This document shows positions 1 to 12,655 of a stretch of DNA of 64,000 nucleotides, in pieces. Below the pieces are notes generated by a model. It was not told the DNA's origin, ran no database searches, and saw only the letters and a list, made by a program, of their open reading frames with translations. Both the position numbers and the translations under genes were made by a program. The stretch is from Medicago truncatula. Taxonomy: Eukaryota > Streptophyta > Magnoliopsida > Fabales > Fabaceae. Positions within the stretch are counted from its first letter, which is position 1. Every line of letters starts with the position of its first letter. Location of the stretch: positions 34,282,755 through 34,346,754 of the forward strand of contig NC_053048.1 in the NCBI RefSeq assembly GCF_003473485.1, given 5' to 3'.

Positions 1-654
1 AAGAAAGGAGAGAGAGTGACGAAAATTGAAACAAAAATCCTCGCGAGCAGCTGGAATTTTCTTTATTTATTTTACCACCTGCAATTCATTTTCACTTATT
101 TCATCATTCCTTCTAATACTTTTCTTTTCTTTCTATAAAGATTTTAATATTTATTCATTATATTTTTATTGCCATGGTAGAATGGTGAGTTTCTGTTTCC
201 AATGTTTGGTTAGATCGGTTGATAGAGGAGGAGAGAGAAGGTCCAATGAGATGTGGAAGGAAGCAAGGAAGAAGATGAATTTTAGATATGGTGTTGAGAG
301 TCTATGATAAGAATGTGTTCATTACTTAATCTAGTGGTCAAATTTAACTTTCCCATGGTGGGAAACAACTCCCCTTTCCCATTTTAAATGCCACCCAGTC
401 TCATATAAGATTTAAACTTGTTCTTTTAGGTTACTATGCTAAACTTTTACCATGAGGTGACATCTCGTGGAAATAAAGTGAATTGAGGTGTAACACATTG
501 ACTTTCTGAATTTAAAAATTAATTAGTTTTTAATTACATTTAAAAATATTTTTTGTTTTTATTTTTTAAAATTTATATGTTCGTTTTGAATTGCCTTAAT
601 GATAGTGAAGGATGCGAAGAACAAATATTTAATATATCGTAGGAGAAAAGAAAA
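1..654. other. AT-rich stretch, no gene seen
   Basis: I see no supported gene here. A 93-codon open frame near the left edge begins at a non-ATG codon and has no recognisable domain. A transcript edge from a gene lying to the left cannot be excluded. The rest is AT-rich DNA without clear repeats. Confidence 0.4.
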
Positions 655-1400
655 ATTAAATGAAAACATAAACACTATAAGCCATTCCAGGTCTAGTAAT
701 TGTGAGATATACCGAGATTTCAACCAAAGTGTGATCTAAAGTGGGATCTGGTAGGTGAACATCGTCAAATGAACATATTTCACATTCAACTCAATAGGAC
801 TATCTACCATTCTAGTATAAAAAAGACAGGTTTGTTAAAGAATATTGACAATGTACTTAAATTGGGAGATGATATCAGGAGAGTAAGCAACTTCAATCTC
901 CAAGAAATAGTGAAAAAAGTATAATTTTGGTGAAGAAAGTATATCCCAAACTTCTTAGCTAAGTGCAATTTCAATAAGCTTGTTGATAGTGTTCATAGGA
1001 CTTAAGTGACCCATCAAACTAATTTTGGTTTGATAATGTAATATACCTTGCGATGATAGTAATACGTTTCCCATGAGGAAGATGCGTTGATTCCCAAGTG
1101 CTTGTTTTGTGCAAAGCAAAAAGTTCTTCCATCATATCATGTTATTAAGAATAACCATGAGGCTTAGACAAACTATGAATAAGGGTTAGGAAATAAGCAG
1201 AGTAAGTGGAATAAACCAGACAATTGAGTAGATTTGCTAACACAGTGAAAATAAGGAGGAGGTGGATCAACAATCATAAGAAATTGTTGAGTAGCCATGG
1301 AGACATGAGGGATGCTTATATCTAGAGTAGCAGTAGCATCGATATCATCCCTACAATTCTTAAAATTACAATAACTGGAAAGACCATCTTCAAGGCCGAA
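655..1400 (-). mobile_element. Ty1/copia retrotransposon fossil (reverse transcriptase part)
   Basis: Minus-strand translation in mixed frames gives recognisable pieces of the copia reverse transcriptase region, for example a stretch like ALHKTSTWE followed by pieces similar to the YLTITRPDMAYSV block. Only the reverse transcriptase part of the polyprotein is seen; no LTRs, integrase or RNase H were found next to it. It is badly broken, with many breaks, and looks old. Family assignment rests on remembered copia consensus; boundaries are approximate. Confidence 0.65.
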
Positions 1401-1499
1401 AGGCTCAACATGGTTAAGTTTAGATCCAATAGGATAGGAATATGAAAATGAGAGAAAAAAAAGGGTAAAATGGAAATAGCACAAGAAGCACAATATTAG

Positions 1500-1690
1500 G
1501 GTTGAAAATAAGTCAAGTCTAACTCGCCTCAGTTCAACTCGATTCGTTAAAAAATAGTTCAGCTTGAAACTTGATTTGAGTTTGATACAAACCTTATTTT
1601 GGCTCGAACTCAAATCGCTTCAAGTTCACAAACAACTTGGTTCGGCTCGCTATGTTCATTTTGTTTGCTCAAATCAATATTCAAAAGTTA
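1500..1690. repeat. Dispersed repeat rich in CTCG-type words
   Basis: The stretch repeats short words such as ggctcg, aactcg and ttcaagtt at intervals. This looks like the degenerate gctcgaactcg-type repeats that are common in plant intergenic DNA. No termini or target duplication could be set. It lies between the copia fossil and the LINE fragment. Confidence 0.3.
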
Positions 1691-1794
1691 ATTTTTTCAA
1701 AAAATAAAAGTAAATCATCTAGATCATTGACCTTTTAATTTTTTTAAAGGAAAATATTAGATTAAAATTAAAGTTATTTCAAGCATAAGTGTAT

Positions 1795-2830
1795 AAATGA
1801 AAATCCGTGATGGGGAAGGTGTGGAGGGTGGTTTGATAAGAGTATTGGGAGGAAGGTTGGTAGTGGGAGAGATATATTTTTTTTGGACGGACCCGTGGTT
1901 AGGAGGGTAGCCGCTGTGTAGGAGGTTTAGGCGTTTGTTTAATTTGGCAGAGAATAAGTCCATTACAGTGGCGGTGATGAGCGATTTGGGTTGGGGAGGG
2001 GGGACGGGGATGCTTGGCAGTGGCGGCGTAGGTTGTGGGCGTGGGAGGAGGAGAAGTTAGGGGAGTGTAAGATTTTACTTCATAATTTTTCTCTGCAGCA
2101 TAATTGTACAGATCATTGGTAATGGAGGTCTGATCCTACCGTTGGTTATTCGATTTGGGGTGTGATTAGTTGTTGTCTACTTAGGAGGTGCATAACTCTA
2201 ATGCTACTTCAGATTTAATTTGGCACAAACAGGTTTCCTTGAAGGTTTCTATTCTTGCTTGGAGAGTTCTTCGAAATAGGTTGTCGTCAAGGGATAATTT
2301 AGTGGCGCGCGACATTATATTTCACAAGTCATAGCTTTGCGTGTCCGGATGTGGAGGTGTCAAGACTGTCTAACATTTGGTTCTTTCTTGCCCTTGCTTT
2401 GCTCCTCTGTGGGGTTTGGTTCGGTCTTGGCTCGACATATTCGTGGTTGAGCCGTTTCTTTTACAGGATCACTTTATTAAGTTTGTTTGGTCTTTAGGTG
2501 GTTCGTCGTTTTTTTCTGCAACTTGTTTGACTTTGTTGCGTGTGGTATTGCATAATGAAATAAACAATAAAATTTTGAAGAACAAGGAAACTATCATCCA
2601 CTAGCGGTTAGATAAAGTTAAGTCTCATTCTTTTAGGTGAATGAAGGTTAATAACATTAAATGTTCGTCTAAATTTTCGTATGTGGTGGTTGAACCTGTT
2701 TGTTTGTCTGAGCATCGACTAATTCATTTTTGGTTTTGCTCTATTTGTAGCCTAATCCATTGTATATTTTGAGGTCCTTTTTGGCACATCTTATGCGATG
2801 AAGAGTCTCTGTTGTTATTGGTAATATATA
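1795..2830 (+). mobile_element. LINE (L1-type) 3' fragment: RT C-terminus and zf-RVT
   Basis: Plus-strand frames give the typical end of a plant L1 ORF2: a GRDIFFWTDPWLGG-like block around 1875, a block like LKVSILAWRVLRNRLSS around 2240, then the zinc-binding zf-RVT block with LCVSGCGGVKT and HLVLSCPCFAPLWGLVRSWL up to about 2440. The upstream endonuclease and main reverse transcriptase parts are missing, so this is a 5'-truncated copy, the usual outcome of LINE insertion. Stops and frame changes show it is dead. The 3' end is not sharply defined. Confidence 0.75.
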
Positions 2831-3329
2831 TTTCATTCTACGTTAAAAGTAAGTTATATGAGTAATATATATATTAAAATTGTGACATGTAAATTGCTCT
2901 CACTAAATCTCTTTTAAGGGTTTATTGAACAACCCTTTAAAAGCTCAAGCTGTTGAACAGCCCAAAATGTTCACTTCACTTTCTTTCTTCTTTACCATGT
3001 TGCTAATGCTGAAACAGCTCGCTGGAAACAAAACCAAACAGAAAAGAAGCTGAGAAACTGGTAACACGCTCACTTCAGTTCAGTTCACGACGGCACACTC
3101 ACTTCTCTCTCCGTCGCGATAACAGAATCTATTTGATTCCCTTCACTTCAGAAATTCTTTAATGTTATCATTTCATTCAATTCAATGTTCGTAACTAATT
3201 ATTCTATGTTGCTTCAACCCTAGAAATCAAATATTCCCTATATTGTTTCATCATTTTCATTTGATTGGATACTTTCAATTCGATTTTGTGACTTTTTTAT
3301 TCTCTCAGAATTCTGTTTTGGTTAAGAGA
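2831..3329 (+). promoter_or_regulatory. Promoter and 5' leader region of the COQ2 gene
   Basis: This gap runs from the LINE fragment to the COQ2 start codon. From about 3050 the DNA becomes C/T-rich and less AT-rich, as plant 5' leaders often do. No certain TATA box or transcription start could be fixed from sequence alone. Confidence 0.35.
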
Positions 3330-6300
3330 ATGGCGTCGGCTTTGATTTCTCGCGCTTGGCGGAGATTTCTCAAGCCTAGTCTCCTTTCTTCTGGCTTCAC
3401 CCCTTCAATCTTCAACCCCTTGATTTCCTCTCAACAGTGTGTAGACCGATACCCCAGTCCTAATGTTTCAGTCAGTCCATTCAAGCCATCCCAATTTGTG
3501 ATTTATAATCTTGAATTTTGTAGAAGTGTTGGGTCACTCTCAAATTTCCAACTTGTTGTGCACATCTCTACCTCGCCTTCGAGATTAGGACAAGATAAGG
3601 AAAACAAGAATCAGAGTAGTAGCAATGTGAGTAGTGGAGGGGACATCTCTTGGGTTGACTTGTACTTGCCTAGGTTGGTTCAGCCCTATGCTCGGCTTGC
3701 TCGCCTTGATAAACCAATTGGAACATGGCTTCTACTATGGCCTTGTGTGTGGTAAGAGTTTTTTTTTTTTTTTTTTTTTACATATTTATGGGTAAATGTT
3801 TTCACCATGACAAGAACGTAGAGAATTTAACAACTTTATTGATAAGAAAATGGTTTGAGATTGGTAACTAACTAGTCAAATGGATTTTAGAGGCCATGGA
3901 GCTCCTTTTCATATATTGACATAATCGCATGTATGTATGAATACATATATGTATACAGCATAAATATGAAGTTAAAAGCAATATAACAGGGGAGGGGGTA
4001 TTTACTGTCAGTATAAATGCTCCGTTTTAAGCTTGTTCTCTCTTTCCATGTCATAGGTCAATCACCTTGGCTGCACCCCCAGGGCATCTTCCCGATTTTA
4101 AAATGTTGGCTCTGTTTGGATGTGGGGCTTTTCTTTTGAGAGGTGCTGGGTGTACTATTAATGATCTCATTGATCGGGATATTGATACAAAGGTAAATGT
4201 CATTGCTTTTTTTTTGGTTGCATATTGTTTTGGCAATAAGAGATACCAAGATACTATTTTTCTGTTGTAAACTATTGTGTGTGAGAGGAATGTGTATGTG
4301 AATATGTTTGACTGCAGTTAATTCATGCCAAGTCTAGTGCTTTAACATTTCATGGGCCTGTAAATTTGTCTTTATTGTATATAAATTGTAATGTAAGATT
4401 CTTTTTCTTCTTGCTTATGAGTTTCACTTCAAATATTGTTAAATTATATCAATTTACCAGTGTGAAACTTGTCTATTTTTTTAACCTTCAAAGACCCAAT
4501 AGACATTAGTTTTTTCAACCCTCCCTTGAAATTTTTTTTGCAAGAATATGCACCATGTAAGCGTGGCTAGTAGCTACTAAATATGATGAAAGCCCAGTAT
4601 TAGTCTAACTAAACATTTCCCACCCATCAGAATAGTATTGGAGAATTTGGTTGCTGTCTTTTTTGTGTTTATTGTTATTCCTATGATGTTACATTTTGAG
4701 CTTGTTTTAAGAGCAACACTTCCTGTTTGTTGAGAGCAGATGATTGCAGGTTTTTCCCTTTTTTTTTCACGTGATCTTACATTTCAAGTTCTGACTATTT
4801 TTTATATAATCTTATATTGCAGGTAGAGCGTACAAAGTTAAGACCTGTGGCAAGTGGTATTTTGACACCATTTCAAGGACTTTCTTTTCTTGGATTTCAA
4901 CTGCTTTTGGGTCTTGGTATTCTTCTACAACTGAATAATTATAGGTTAGTTTTAATGTTGTCTGCAAAGATCTATGGTTAATGTCTTACTGTGTTATGTT
5001 GGGGCTTTAGACTATTAAATTTACAATATCTCAATCAGTTATAAAACATGGTACCTATGATCTGTGTTCTATATGTCCTTGACTATGGTAGTGTGACCCT
5101 GATTGGCAAAGCTGAAAGCTCGAAATCCTTTTTTAAGATTAAATATTATACAGATTGTTTGAAACAAATTAACCAAAATTCTTTCCCAGATTAGACCTTT
5201 AAAATATTAAAAATCGGAGGAAATTATGTTAAAATTATAAGTGCAGAATGAGGAAGGCTAGTCTCTATTGAACTTTTGACATATAGAGTACATGATAAAG
5301 GTGACTTCTTTGTTGCATTGAATAGTCTCACACAGCTGCCTCTTCTGCATGTTAGCCTTATCCACTGTCAAATTTGATTCAATTGTTTGATAAGAAAGAA
5401 ATGTTGTGTGGAAAATATAACATTTCTTTATCCACTACCAAGTATTACATTGTTATATACCCTGCAAAACATTGTTTTGTTCTGCACAAAGATTGATCCA
5501 TTTTGTTTAAGGCTATTTTCATGTTGACATATATTTGATAATTTAAAAAATTGTTGGAGTAACATGATAGATAATCATATAGAATTTTAATCACTCTTTT
5601 TAATATCGGTTTTAGATACATTTTATAATCTCTTTAATTTAGAAATGGAAAATATGACTTCCATTTCTCTCCAAACGCCAACTCCCCAACATACCCCAAG
5701 TATATTAGCTTCAAATTGCTTGCAAGTGCTATAATCTGTATACTTGTTTATACATGTTATCATTATTTCATATGCAGTCATGATTAAGTCAAAATAAAGC
5801 ATGAAATGTGATTTATGCTCGCGTGTTAAATATTGTTTGGTTTGTCTTTTTGGGCAGCCGTGTTTTGGGTGCCTCGTCGTTGTTGCTCGTCTTTTCATAT
5901 CCCTTGATGAAGAGGTTTACATTTTGGGTAATGAATTTTCTAATTTCTAGTTTCTTATGGCAAATTTATTTTTCTTCTTATTTCTTAATTATTATCTTTG
6001 AAATATGATCTCATTTATTCTGTGCTCTCCTACTATATTGGTTAGCCTCAAGCTTTTCTTGGCCTGACCTTTAATTGGGGGGCTCTGTTGGGATGGGCAG
6101 CAATTAAAGGAAATCTGGATTCATCTATTGTGCTGCCACTTTATGCCTCCGGAGTTTGTTGGACTCTTGTGTATGATACTATCTACGCGCATCAGGTAAA
6201 GCCAATATTGTTTCTTGAAAGACATGATCCCTTTGATTTCGCTTCTCTGTCCTACCTTTTGTTTGCTTCATGATCCCTGAGATACTGCTTAGTTTCCAGT

Positions 6301-7164
6301 ATACTCCACAAGAATCTTGTGTGTAAAGCAACTTAATCAAATTCTAATGCATTCAGGATAAAGAAGATGACTTGAAAGTGGGAGTTAAATCAACAGCTTT
6401 ACGCTTCGGTGATTCAACAAAGGAGTGGCTTACTGGGTTTGGGATTGCAAGCCTTAGTGGTCTTGCTCTCAGTGGATTTAATGCTGAACTCGGTATTTAT
6501 TTATGAACGTTATTCTGCTCTCTTTTTCAGGAGGTTAAATAATTGTTTCATGTGTCCTGATTCATATGATTGGAGCAGGGTGGCCATATTATGCATTTCT
6601 GGGAGTTGCATCTGGACATTTAGGCTGGCAAATATGGACAGTTGACCTTTCTTCTCGTTCTGATTGCAATAGGAAGTAAGTTTGTGAAGATGTTTCCATA
6701 AATTTATGATTTAATTATCCTAAAGTCCATCTTTTGAAAGGGTCTCAAATCTTTATTATATTGGCTTGAACATTTATCGCAGCTTCAGTATATTTTTATT
6801 TTAACAGTCAATACCACAGAAAAGCAATTATGAGATTATCATAACTTTTTTCAAATTTCAATAGAAGTTTTTTCGAAGACTAAATTTTATAGATTCACTA
6901 TTTTCTACAAGCACTAGATGGCATATTTACTGTTTTATTTGCTCAAACCTCAGCATATAAAACCCCCTGCATAATTTAGTGATTGATTAATTAGCTTATG
7001 ATATAATGTTTCATTCAGTTGTCTCCATTTCAACTACAACATGACCATTTTTTTTTTAGAACTGCGACCTGACCTTGTTTCTTGTCTCCTCCAGGTTTGT
7101 ATCAAATAAGTGGTATGGAGCTATCATATTTGGTGGAATCCTGGCTGGAAGACTTTCATCATAG
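3330..7164 (+). CDS. PPT1: 4-hydroxybenzoate polyprenyltransferase, mitochondrial (COQ2/PPT1)
   Basis: Eight exons with GT-AG borders join to a 400-residue protein: 3330-3751, 4057-4192, 4823-4944, 5858-5927, 6046-6195, 6357-6492, 6579-6675, 7095-7164. It is a UbiA-family membrane enzyme that attaches the polyprenyl chain to 4-hydroxybenzoate in ubiquinone synthesis at the mitochondrial inner membrane. The first Asp-rich motif NDLIDRDID is at residues 176-184. The second, DTIYAHQDKEDD, spans 294-305 and is split by an intron after Gln300. The N-terminus [15 protein letters not shown] is Arg-rich and fits a mitochondrial presequence; an open frame continues upstream of it but only from a non-ATG codon. 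The body matches the remembered Arabidopsis PPT1 nearly throughout, including [12 protein letters not shown] and RFTFWPQAF. All key motifs are intact, so it looks functional. It converges on the NPH3 gene. Confidence 0.95.
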
Positions 7165-8385
7165 GGTAAAGTTTATATATAGTAACAACAATAATGTATG
7201 CTGTTTGTATTTTTGTAATTATATTGGACTTGAAGGCAACGAACAATGACAATTTGTTATTCTGTTAATATGCAGATTACGCTATCGGCTCACATTAATG
7301 AGTTAAAAGTAAAGATTTTTTTGATAGCACATGAAACTGGACATTGTAGCTCCATAATCTCAAGGTCGTGACCAAGAAATTGATGGCCAAGAAACTTTAC
7401 TTTCACAGTTTGAATTATGGGAACAAGCGTGAGATGCCAAGGTGCAGTAGTACCATTTGAAGTTCCAAGTTTCGAGCTAAGTAGTGATTGGTGTAGTCCA
7501 CTCGTGTATGTATTGATGGGGGACGGTGTTAGTCCGCTCATGTTGGGATGAGTGAAAGGGTGTCATATTTTTTATATGATGACTTTCATTGATTGATAAT
7601 AGGAAGTAGATGGATGGTATTTATCATGAAAGAAAAATCAGAAAATTGAAAAACTTGAAACACAGCGTTGCAAAAACAAATTGAATACTGAAATCGTAAT
7701 AAAGATTTATTTCTTTGCATTGCCAGTAGAAAAGAGTTCACACCTCAAGAATTCTGCTACTATGTAGGGTACTATGTCTTAACATGTCTATGCATTTTAC
7801 TTTCCTTAGATAAAACATGCCCCAATATTACCAAACAGATTTGTGAAGCATGTTGCATGCCAATTATGTGCCAAAGTGATTTTTGGCAGAATGGTCTAAG
7901 ATAATTACTGATCGCATCATTCGCTTCCGCGACTCAAACTAAGATTTGTATTGCTGTCTGGGAAGTTAAGGAAATTTAAATGCACGGCGAGCCATTTCTG
8001 AGTATTTTGTTGCATATTACATTTTTCTTTCCTAGCAACATAAGGAGCAAGTTTGACAAATACATTGTATCATTTTGAGGGCGCCAATAGAAAGGAATGG
8101 AGGTGTTATGCCTCTGCGACTAGGCCATGCTCCGCAACTTGTAATGTAATGTTTCATGATGCTTCCTGTTGGCAGCCACTGCGGCAAGCAGTGTCTCTGT
8201 GCATCTGGAATCGTCTGAGATTGCAGGGACTATGAAGAGTGGTAACATTCAAGTTCAATTGTGAAACTAAGAACCAAAGATGAAGAGAAACATTTGACCA
8301 ACTCATTTACACATCGTGATGGTCACCTGAAAAGGTAGAAATAATAGCGGGTGCTGTGAAAACTTCTAACTAAGAAGAGCAATAC
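7165..8385. other. Convergent intergenic region between COQ2 and NPH3 genes
   Basis: This holds the 3' flanks of two convergent genes. A minus-strand ATG frame of 83 codons (7290-7541) gives no recognisable family and is probably chance or untranslated sequence. No repeat with clear termini was seen. Confidence 0.4.
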
Positions 8386-11072
8386 CTATGAGAGAGAATA
8401 TCTCCTACTCCTGCCATTTTTCCCCTCTGTTCCCCGAGACTTCCTACTTGCTTTTTGGCGCTTTCCTCCACCTTGACTGCTAAAATTTGCAATTCTTCCT
8501 ATCCCCTTAGAAAGTGAGGTAAAGAAAGTTTTTCCATTTTCTGCTTTATCAATCATGCCTTGTTTCATGAACATTTGCTCCTTCTCCAACTCACTCAGCC
8601 TCACCCTCAATCTTGAAATCTCCAGCTTCAATTCTCGATTCTCTCTCCGCAGTGATGCGTAGTTGTCCCTAGGAGACATGGCTGCACTCGGAACACCGCT
8701 ACTCATTCTCTGTGATAGCAGCCCATCTCCTGAACTCCCCGACACGGCATTTTTCAAGCGCAACTGCTCAAAATACAAGACTTGTACCACCATCTGCAGT
8801 GGAAGCCTGTCATTCTGTGCAGCATGGTTGCATGCTTCTTGTGACAGCTTCTGACAGTCTATAAATTTGCAAAGTTTCTTGCATTCTTGTTCTGTTAATG
8901 CTGTATGGGCCTGAACAGAGGGAAAGAGGTGCATTGTCAACATGAAGTAGGAAAAGTGAATAAGAATAACAAACAGGAACAACTGATTAGTTTTGTATGT
9001 GTAACTGTTGCATGATTGAGAATATGGTTCGACAATGAAGTGCCTAAATATTGGAATCAGGGAAATATCTTATCTAGAGTAAAAAAAATTACCTTCAAAT
9101 AAATGTCAATGGCTCTATAAAGACCATCATCAATGACACGAGCATAATCAGGAAGTATCTCAATCAATGCGATGAATTTCTGTAGACTTAAGCAAGGATC
9201 AGGAGCAATTTCTGCTAAAAAAGCATCAATAAGCTGACCTACTTTTAGCAGAGAACCATGCCCATTAGAACCAATCCCATCGGATTCATATCCGTAGTCT
9301 TCCGCTTCTTCCTCTTCAATCCGCTGCAAGAAATTCTCTAGTAGCCTGTGAACTGTATCCACGTCAAACAAGGAGTCTCCACTCTGCAGAGATGGTATAA
9401 GAAGATCATCAAGTGAAACCATTTCCAACCTTAATGATATCCTTCTTTCAAGCTCAAGCCTACATGGAATGGTGGCACCTAACATGATAGCCATCTTTAA
9501 CATGCCAAACAAGAAAGTCAGGGGAATAATGGAAGAGATTTTGTCTGTTGGCATGAGGTTGACAATAGTTTCAACAATTGCCCTCTGGTCCTTTTCTATA
9601 GTGGTTGGACTTGAATTTGTCCTTGATTGATTCCATAATTGACACTTTCCAATACCCTTCAGTGACGTTTGAGCATAATGCATCAGTGAAGCAATAATAT
9701 TGTCTGATCTAACCCCCATTCTTCCCATGGCACATATAACTCTCTGGTAGAAATCGATACGCAGTATCGAGAGATCTTCAATCCACCATGCTACGCACTC
9801 ATCCTTTATTTCCTTAGATTCACCATCACAGTGTAATTTAGATAAACCAGAAACTAATTGCTCCTTGCAAGCATTCATTGCAATAGCTTCCACAGATCCT
9901 TTTGCGATTTCTATCTCCTCCACCATATTTAGAGGTAACATTTCACAGGTAGATAGAACTTCCACTGACCTCTGAAGATTTTGAAAGACAATCTCACTCA
10001 GATAAATATCTGTTCTTGAGATGAGGTTTTGATCCCGGTATTCTTCTGTCATTTCTAGGTACTCGGCTGCACAACGTAGTCGGGCAACATTAAATGTTGT
10101 TATCTCGAAATTCATACCATAACAGAACTTCATCGCAAGTTCAAATGTCTGGTGTCCTCCTGGAAAATTGGGAAGCTCCAAATTTGAAACACTTGAACCC
10201 TTGTTGGCTTCAGCAACCATCTTCCGAATCTTTCCACTTAGGGTAACCAAGGGAAACTACATGATGAACCATTGCAACAAATTAGCTTTGAATTCAAAGT
10301 AACTTTTGTTTCTTACAAAATTTAGGGCAGTATCTGAATAGTCTTGAGATGATTAGTGCAGCTAATATGTGTATTCAAAAGATGGAAGACATTAACTTTG
10401 TTCTTTGATAATTCAAAGTAGGCATCACTAATGGGTAAATAGTTAATGTTAACATACTTATGGATTCTAAGACATACAATTACATCTCAATTCATGGAAA
10501 TCCAAAGCCATAATAACCAAATTTATCATATAAAACTTACAGTTTAATATGACTAATACAACAGGGTTAAGAATGTTGAAATATTTTTACCTTGTGAAGC
10601 AGAAATGACTCCCCATCAACAACAATTGTAATGTCACCAGCAACATCAGCAAAAATCCTGCCATGAAGAAGAAAAAACTGATTTCACAATGAACACAAAA
10701 GCTCATCAAGAAAAACAACATGCATTTATATTTGATAAAAAGTTCCTTTTGAAGCTAGCTAACCAAGTTATCAAATGTACAAACTACAAACAGAAGTAAG
10801 ACAGAACTTGAATAAAATTAACTCTTATAAAAAAGCACATAAGTTACATGTTTAACCTACTATAAAACGAAGTAAAGAAAGACAAGACTCTCATATAATA
10901 CAGAACAAGACACATAATATAGTAAAAAAAGAACCAATTAAGAAGCAAAAAGATAAATAAGAGGTAATTTAGCTTTATTGCTGAAGTACCTAGTAGTGTA
11001 AGAGTTGCAAAATTTAGGAGTAGTGGTAGTAGAAGAGTGCTTGGAAGAAGAGAGTGAGTTTTCAGAAACCAT
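8386..11072 (-). CDS. NPH3/RPT2-family protein with BTB/POZ domain
   Basis: Four exons on the minus strand, 11072-10990, 10657-10591, 10256-9093 and 8910-8386, join to 612 residues. The BTB/POZ domain starts near residue 29 (IFADVAGDITIVVDGESF), with LLHKFPLVTLSGKIRK across the next exon border. The NPH3 domain begins near 207 (WWIEDLSILRIDFYQRVI) and continues to about 500, ending in the typical LCKFIDCQKLSQEACNHAAQ and LPLQMVVQVLYFEQ blocks. A coiled coil follows (RRENRELKLEISRLRVRL) and then a Lys/Arg-rich tail ending RRYSLS. Family members act as plasma-membrane signalling adaptors in phototropism and auxin transport or as CUL3 substrate adaptors; which role applies here is not visible. 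It resembles the Arabidopsis At3g08570/At3g08660 type. An in-frame ATG lies 28 codons upstream, but the MVSENS start fits the family better. Confidence 0.93.
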
Positions 11073-12119
11073 ATTTGTTTTTTCTTCCTTTCTATCCGTT
11101 AGAAAGAGTGAGAGAAAAAGAAGCTCCTCCTCCTTGTGTCTGAGGTGTGTCTGCATGTGTATGTTAAATGTTTCAGTAAAAGCAACACAAACTGTAGCCT
11201 ATAGCTATGGATGATTACACTATCATCCAATAATGTGTACGGTTGATTGCAGGTTCAAGAATATTTTGAAATAAACACCCTAAAAGACGCTCAACACATA
11301 GCAATCAATTATTCACAAATGCCATATACACTAACACAACTTTTTCTTTTCATTTTCATAACATGGCAAGGCCTGTGTGTGTAGTCTTCTTTTGCTTTTT
11401 GGCTGCTTTTGTTTCTTCCCTTTATTATAAATTTATAAATATAACACTCTTATCACTATCACTATACACTATATATTGTATTGTATAGTGAGTATATGCT
11501 TTATATTCAAACGTGATATATAACTGTCACTATTGGCCTTTTGGGACGTTACAAAAGACTGATTAGTGCAAATATGCAATGGTAAAATGTGCAAATAGGA
11601 GTGTACATACATGTATCACTCACTATGCTTTATTGGGTTTGGATTTTGAAATGGCCAAAACCAAATGCTGGAATTATGGCTTCAATAATATTCATTACTC
11701 AAACAGTTACACAATAGGTTATTAATAGCATGATTTGCTAATTCAAATCAAAATTTGCAGCTGTACTAAAATTTAAATAAAAGAATTTTATGCAAGTTAC
11801 TACTATTACCATGCAGTAATGTGGCTATGAATCCTCAAGTTACTTAGTCGGTTGAAATTGAAAGATGTGATAATCCAAACAAGAGCAGAAAAAGGAAAAG
11901 AGTTGGTTTGGTTCAAAAGAGAAAAAGTGGTCTAAGGACATCTGACATGGATTGTTGGATCGATGCAATGCAACTGAGTTGACACGGAACTCAATAAAGA
12001 TGCAATTATTAGAGACAGCACCACTGCACACTCCTGCCTTCTTATGCTTTTTCCCATTTTTTTTTTTTATTACACCACGTTTTTTTTACTAAAAATATTA
12101 ATTGGAAAATGTTATCTAA
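11073..12119. promoter_or_regulatory. Upstream region of the NPH3 gene
   Basis: AT-rich DNA upstream of the minus-strand NPH3 gene. The first 100 bases hold a purine-rich leader on the coding strand. No other gene or well-bounded repeat is supported. Confidence 0.35.
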
Positions 12120-12292
12120 TGTCCAAGAGATAAATTAATGAAACAAATATAAAATAAATATGAATTTATTTTAAATGAGAGACCAAAAGTGAAGATGGAA
12201 AAATTTTGAGGAAGTAAAAGTTGAAGAAAATTTTCAGACGGGTTGAAACGAAAAGTTTACATATTTATAGGGATCAAAACATATTTAACCCT
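12120..12292 (-). repeat. Partial copy of the 13.6-kb dispersed TIR repeat
   Basis: The right end reads, on the reverse strand, gggttaaatatgttttgat and then bases describing a tataaatatgtaaac block, matching the left terminus of the repeat at 13581-14070. Only one end of the family is present, so this is a truncated or internally deleted copy. Confidence 0.45.
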
Positions 12293-12297
12293 ATATA

Positions 12298-12655
12298 ATA
12301 AAGGCAAGATTACACAATTCGTCTATTAACTTAATTTTATACAACAATTTTATTCTTTATCTTTTTTTTCGTCCCGATTTAATTCTTTATGTTATAAAAT
12401 GTCTACAAAGTTATCCTTTTTTTTTATCAAAAAATAATCAAAAACTCCAAAATTTTTTTATCAAAATCATAAAAAAAAATCCAAATCTTTATCATGTAAA
12501 CTAAGAAACTTAAATTCCATTGAAAAAATCTCATTAAAAATGATAAGATATTGTCATTTTATAACATATAAGACTAAATCGGAATCAAAAAACTAATGAA
12601 CGAAAATGTTACCTGAAATTAAGTTAAAGGATGAATTATGTAATTTTGCCTATTA
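12298..12655. mobile_element. MITE with long terminal inverted repeats
   Basis: The left end (ggcaagattacacaattcg) pairs with the reverse complement of the right end (ggcaaaattacataattca). The imperfect inverted similarity continues inward for roughly 100 bases to ttataaaatg on both arms. The element is about 350 bases and AT-rich with no coding capacity, typical of a non-autonomous DNA transposon. Superfamily is not assignable from the termini. Confidence 0.65.

Noticed and set aside
26-307. 93-codon open frame at the left edge
   Set aside because: It begins at TTG, has low-complexity hydrophobic content and matches no family I know.
7290-7541. 83-codon minus-strand frame starting MSGLTPSPINTY
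   Set aside because: It has an ATG and moderate composition, but lies in the flank between two convergent genes and has no recognisable domain or splice partners.
8053-8235. 60-codon Cys-containing frame
   Set aside because: It starts at a non-ATG codon in the 3' flank of the NPH3 gene; the cysteines do not form a known motif and no signal peptide precedes them.
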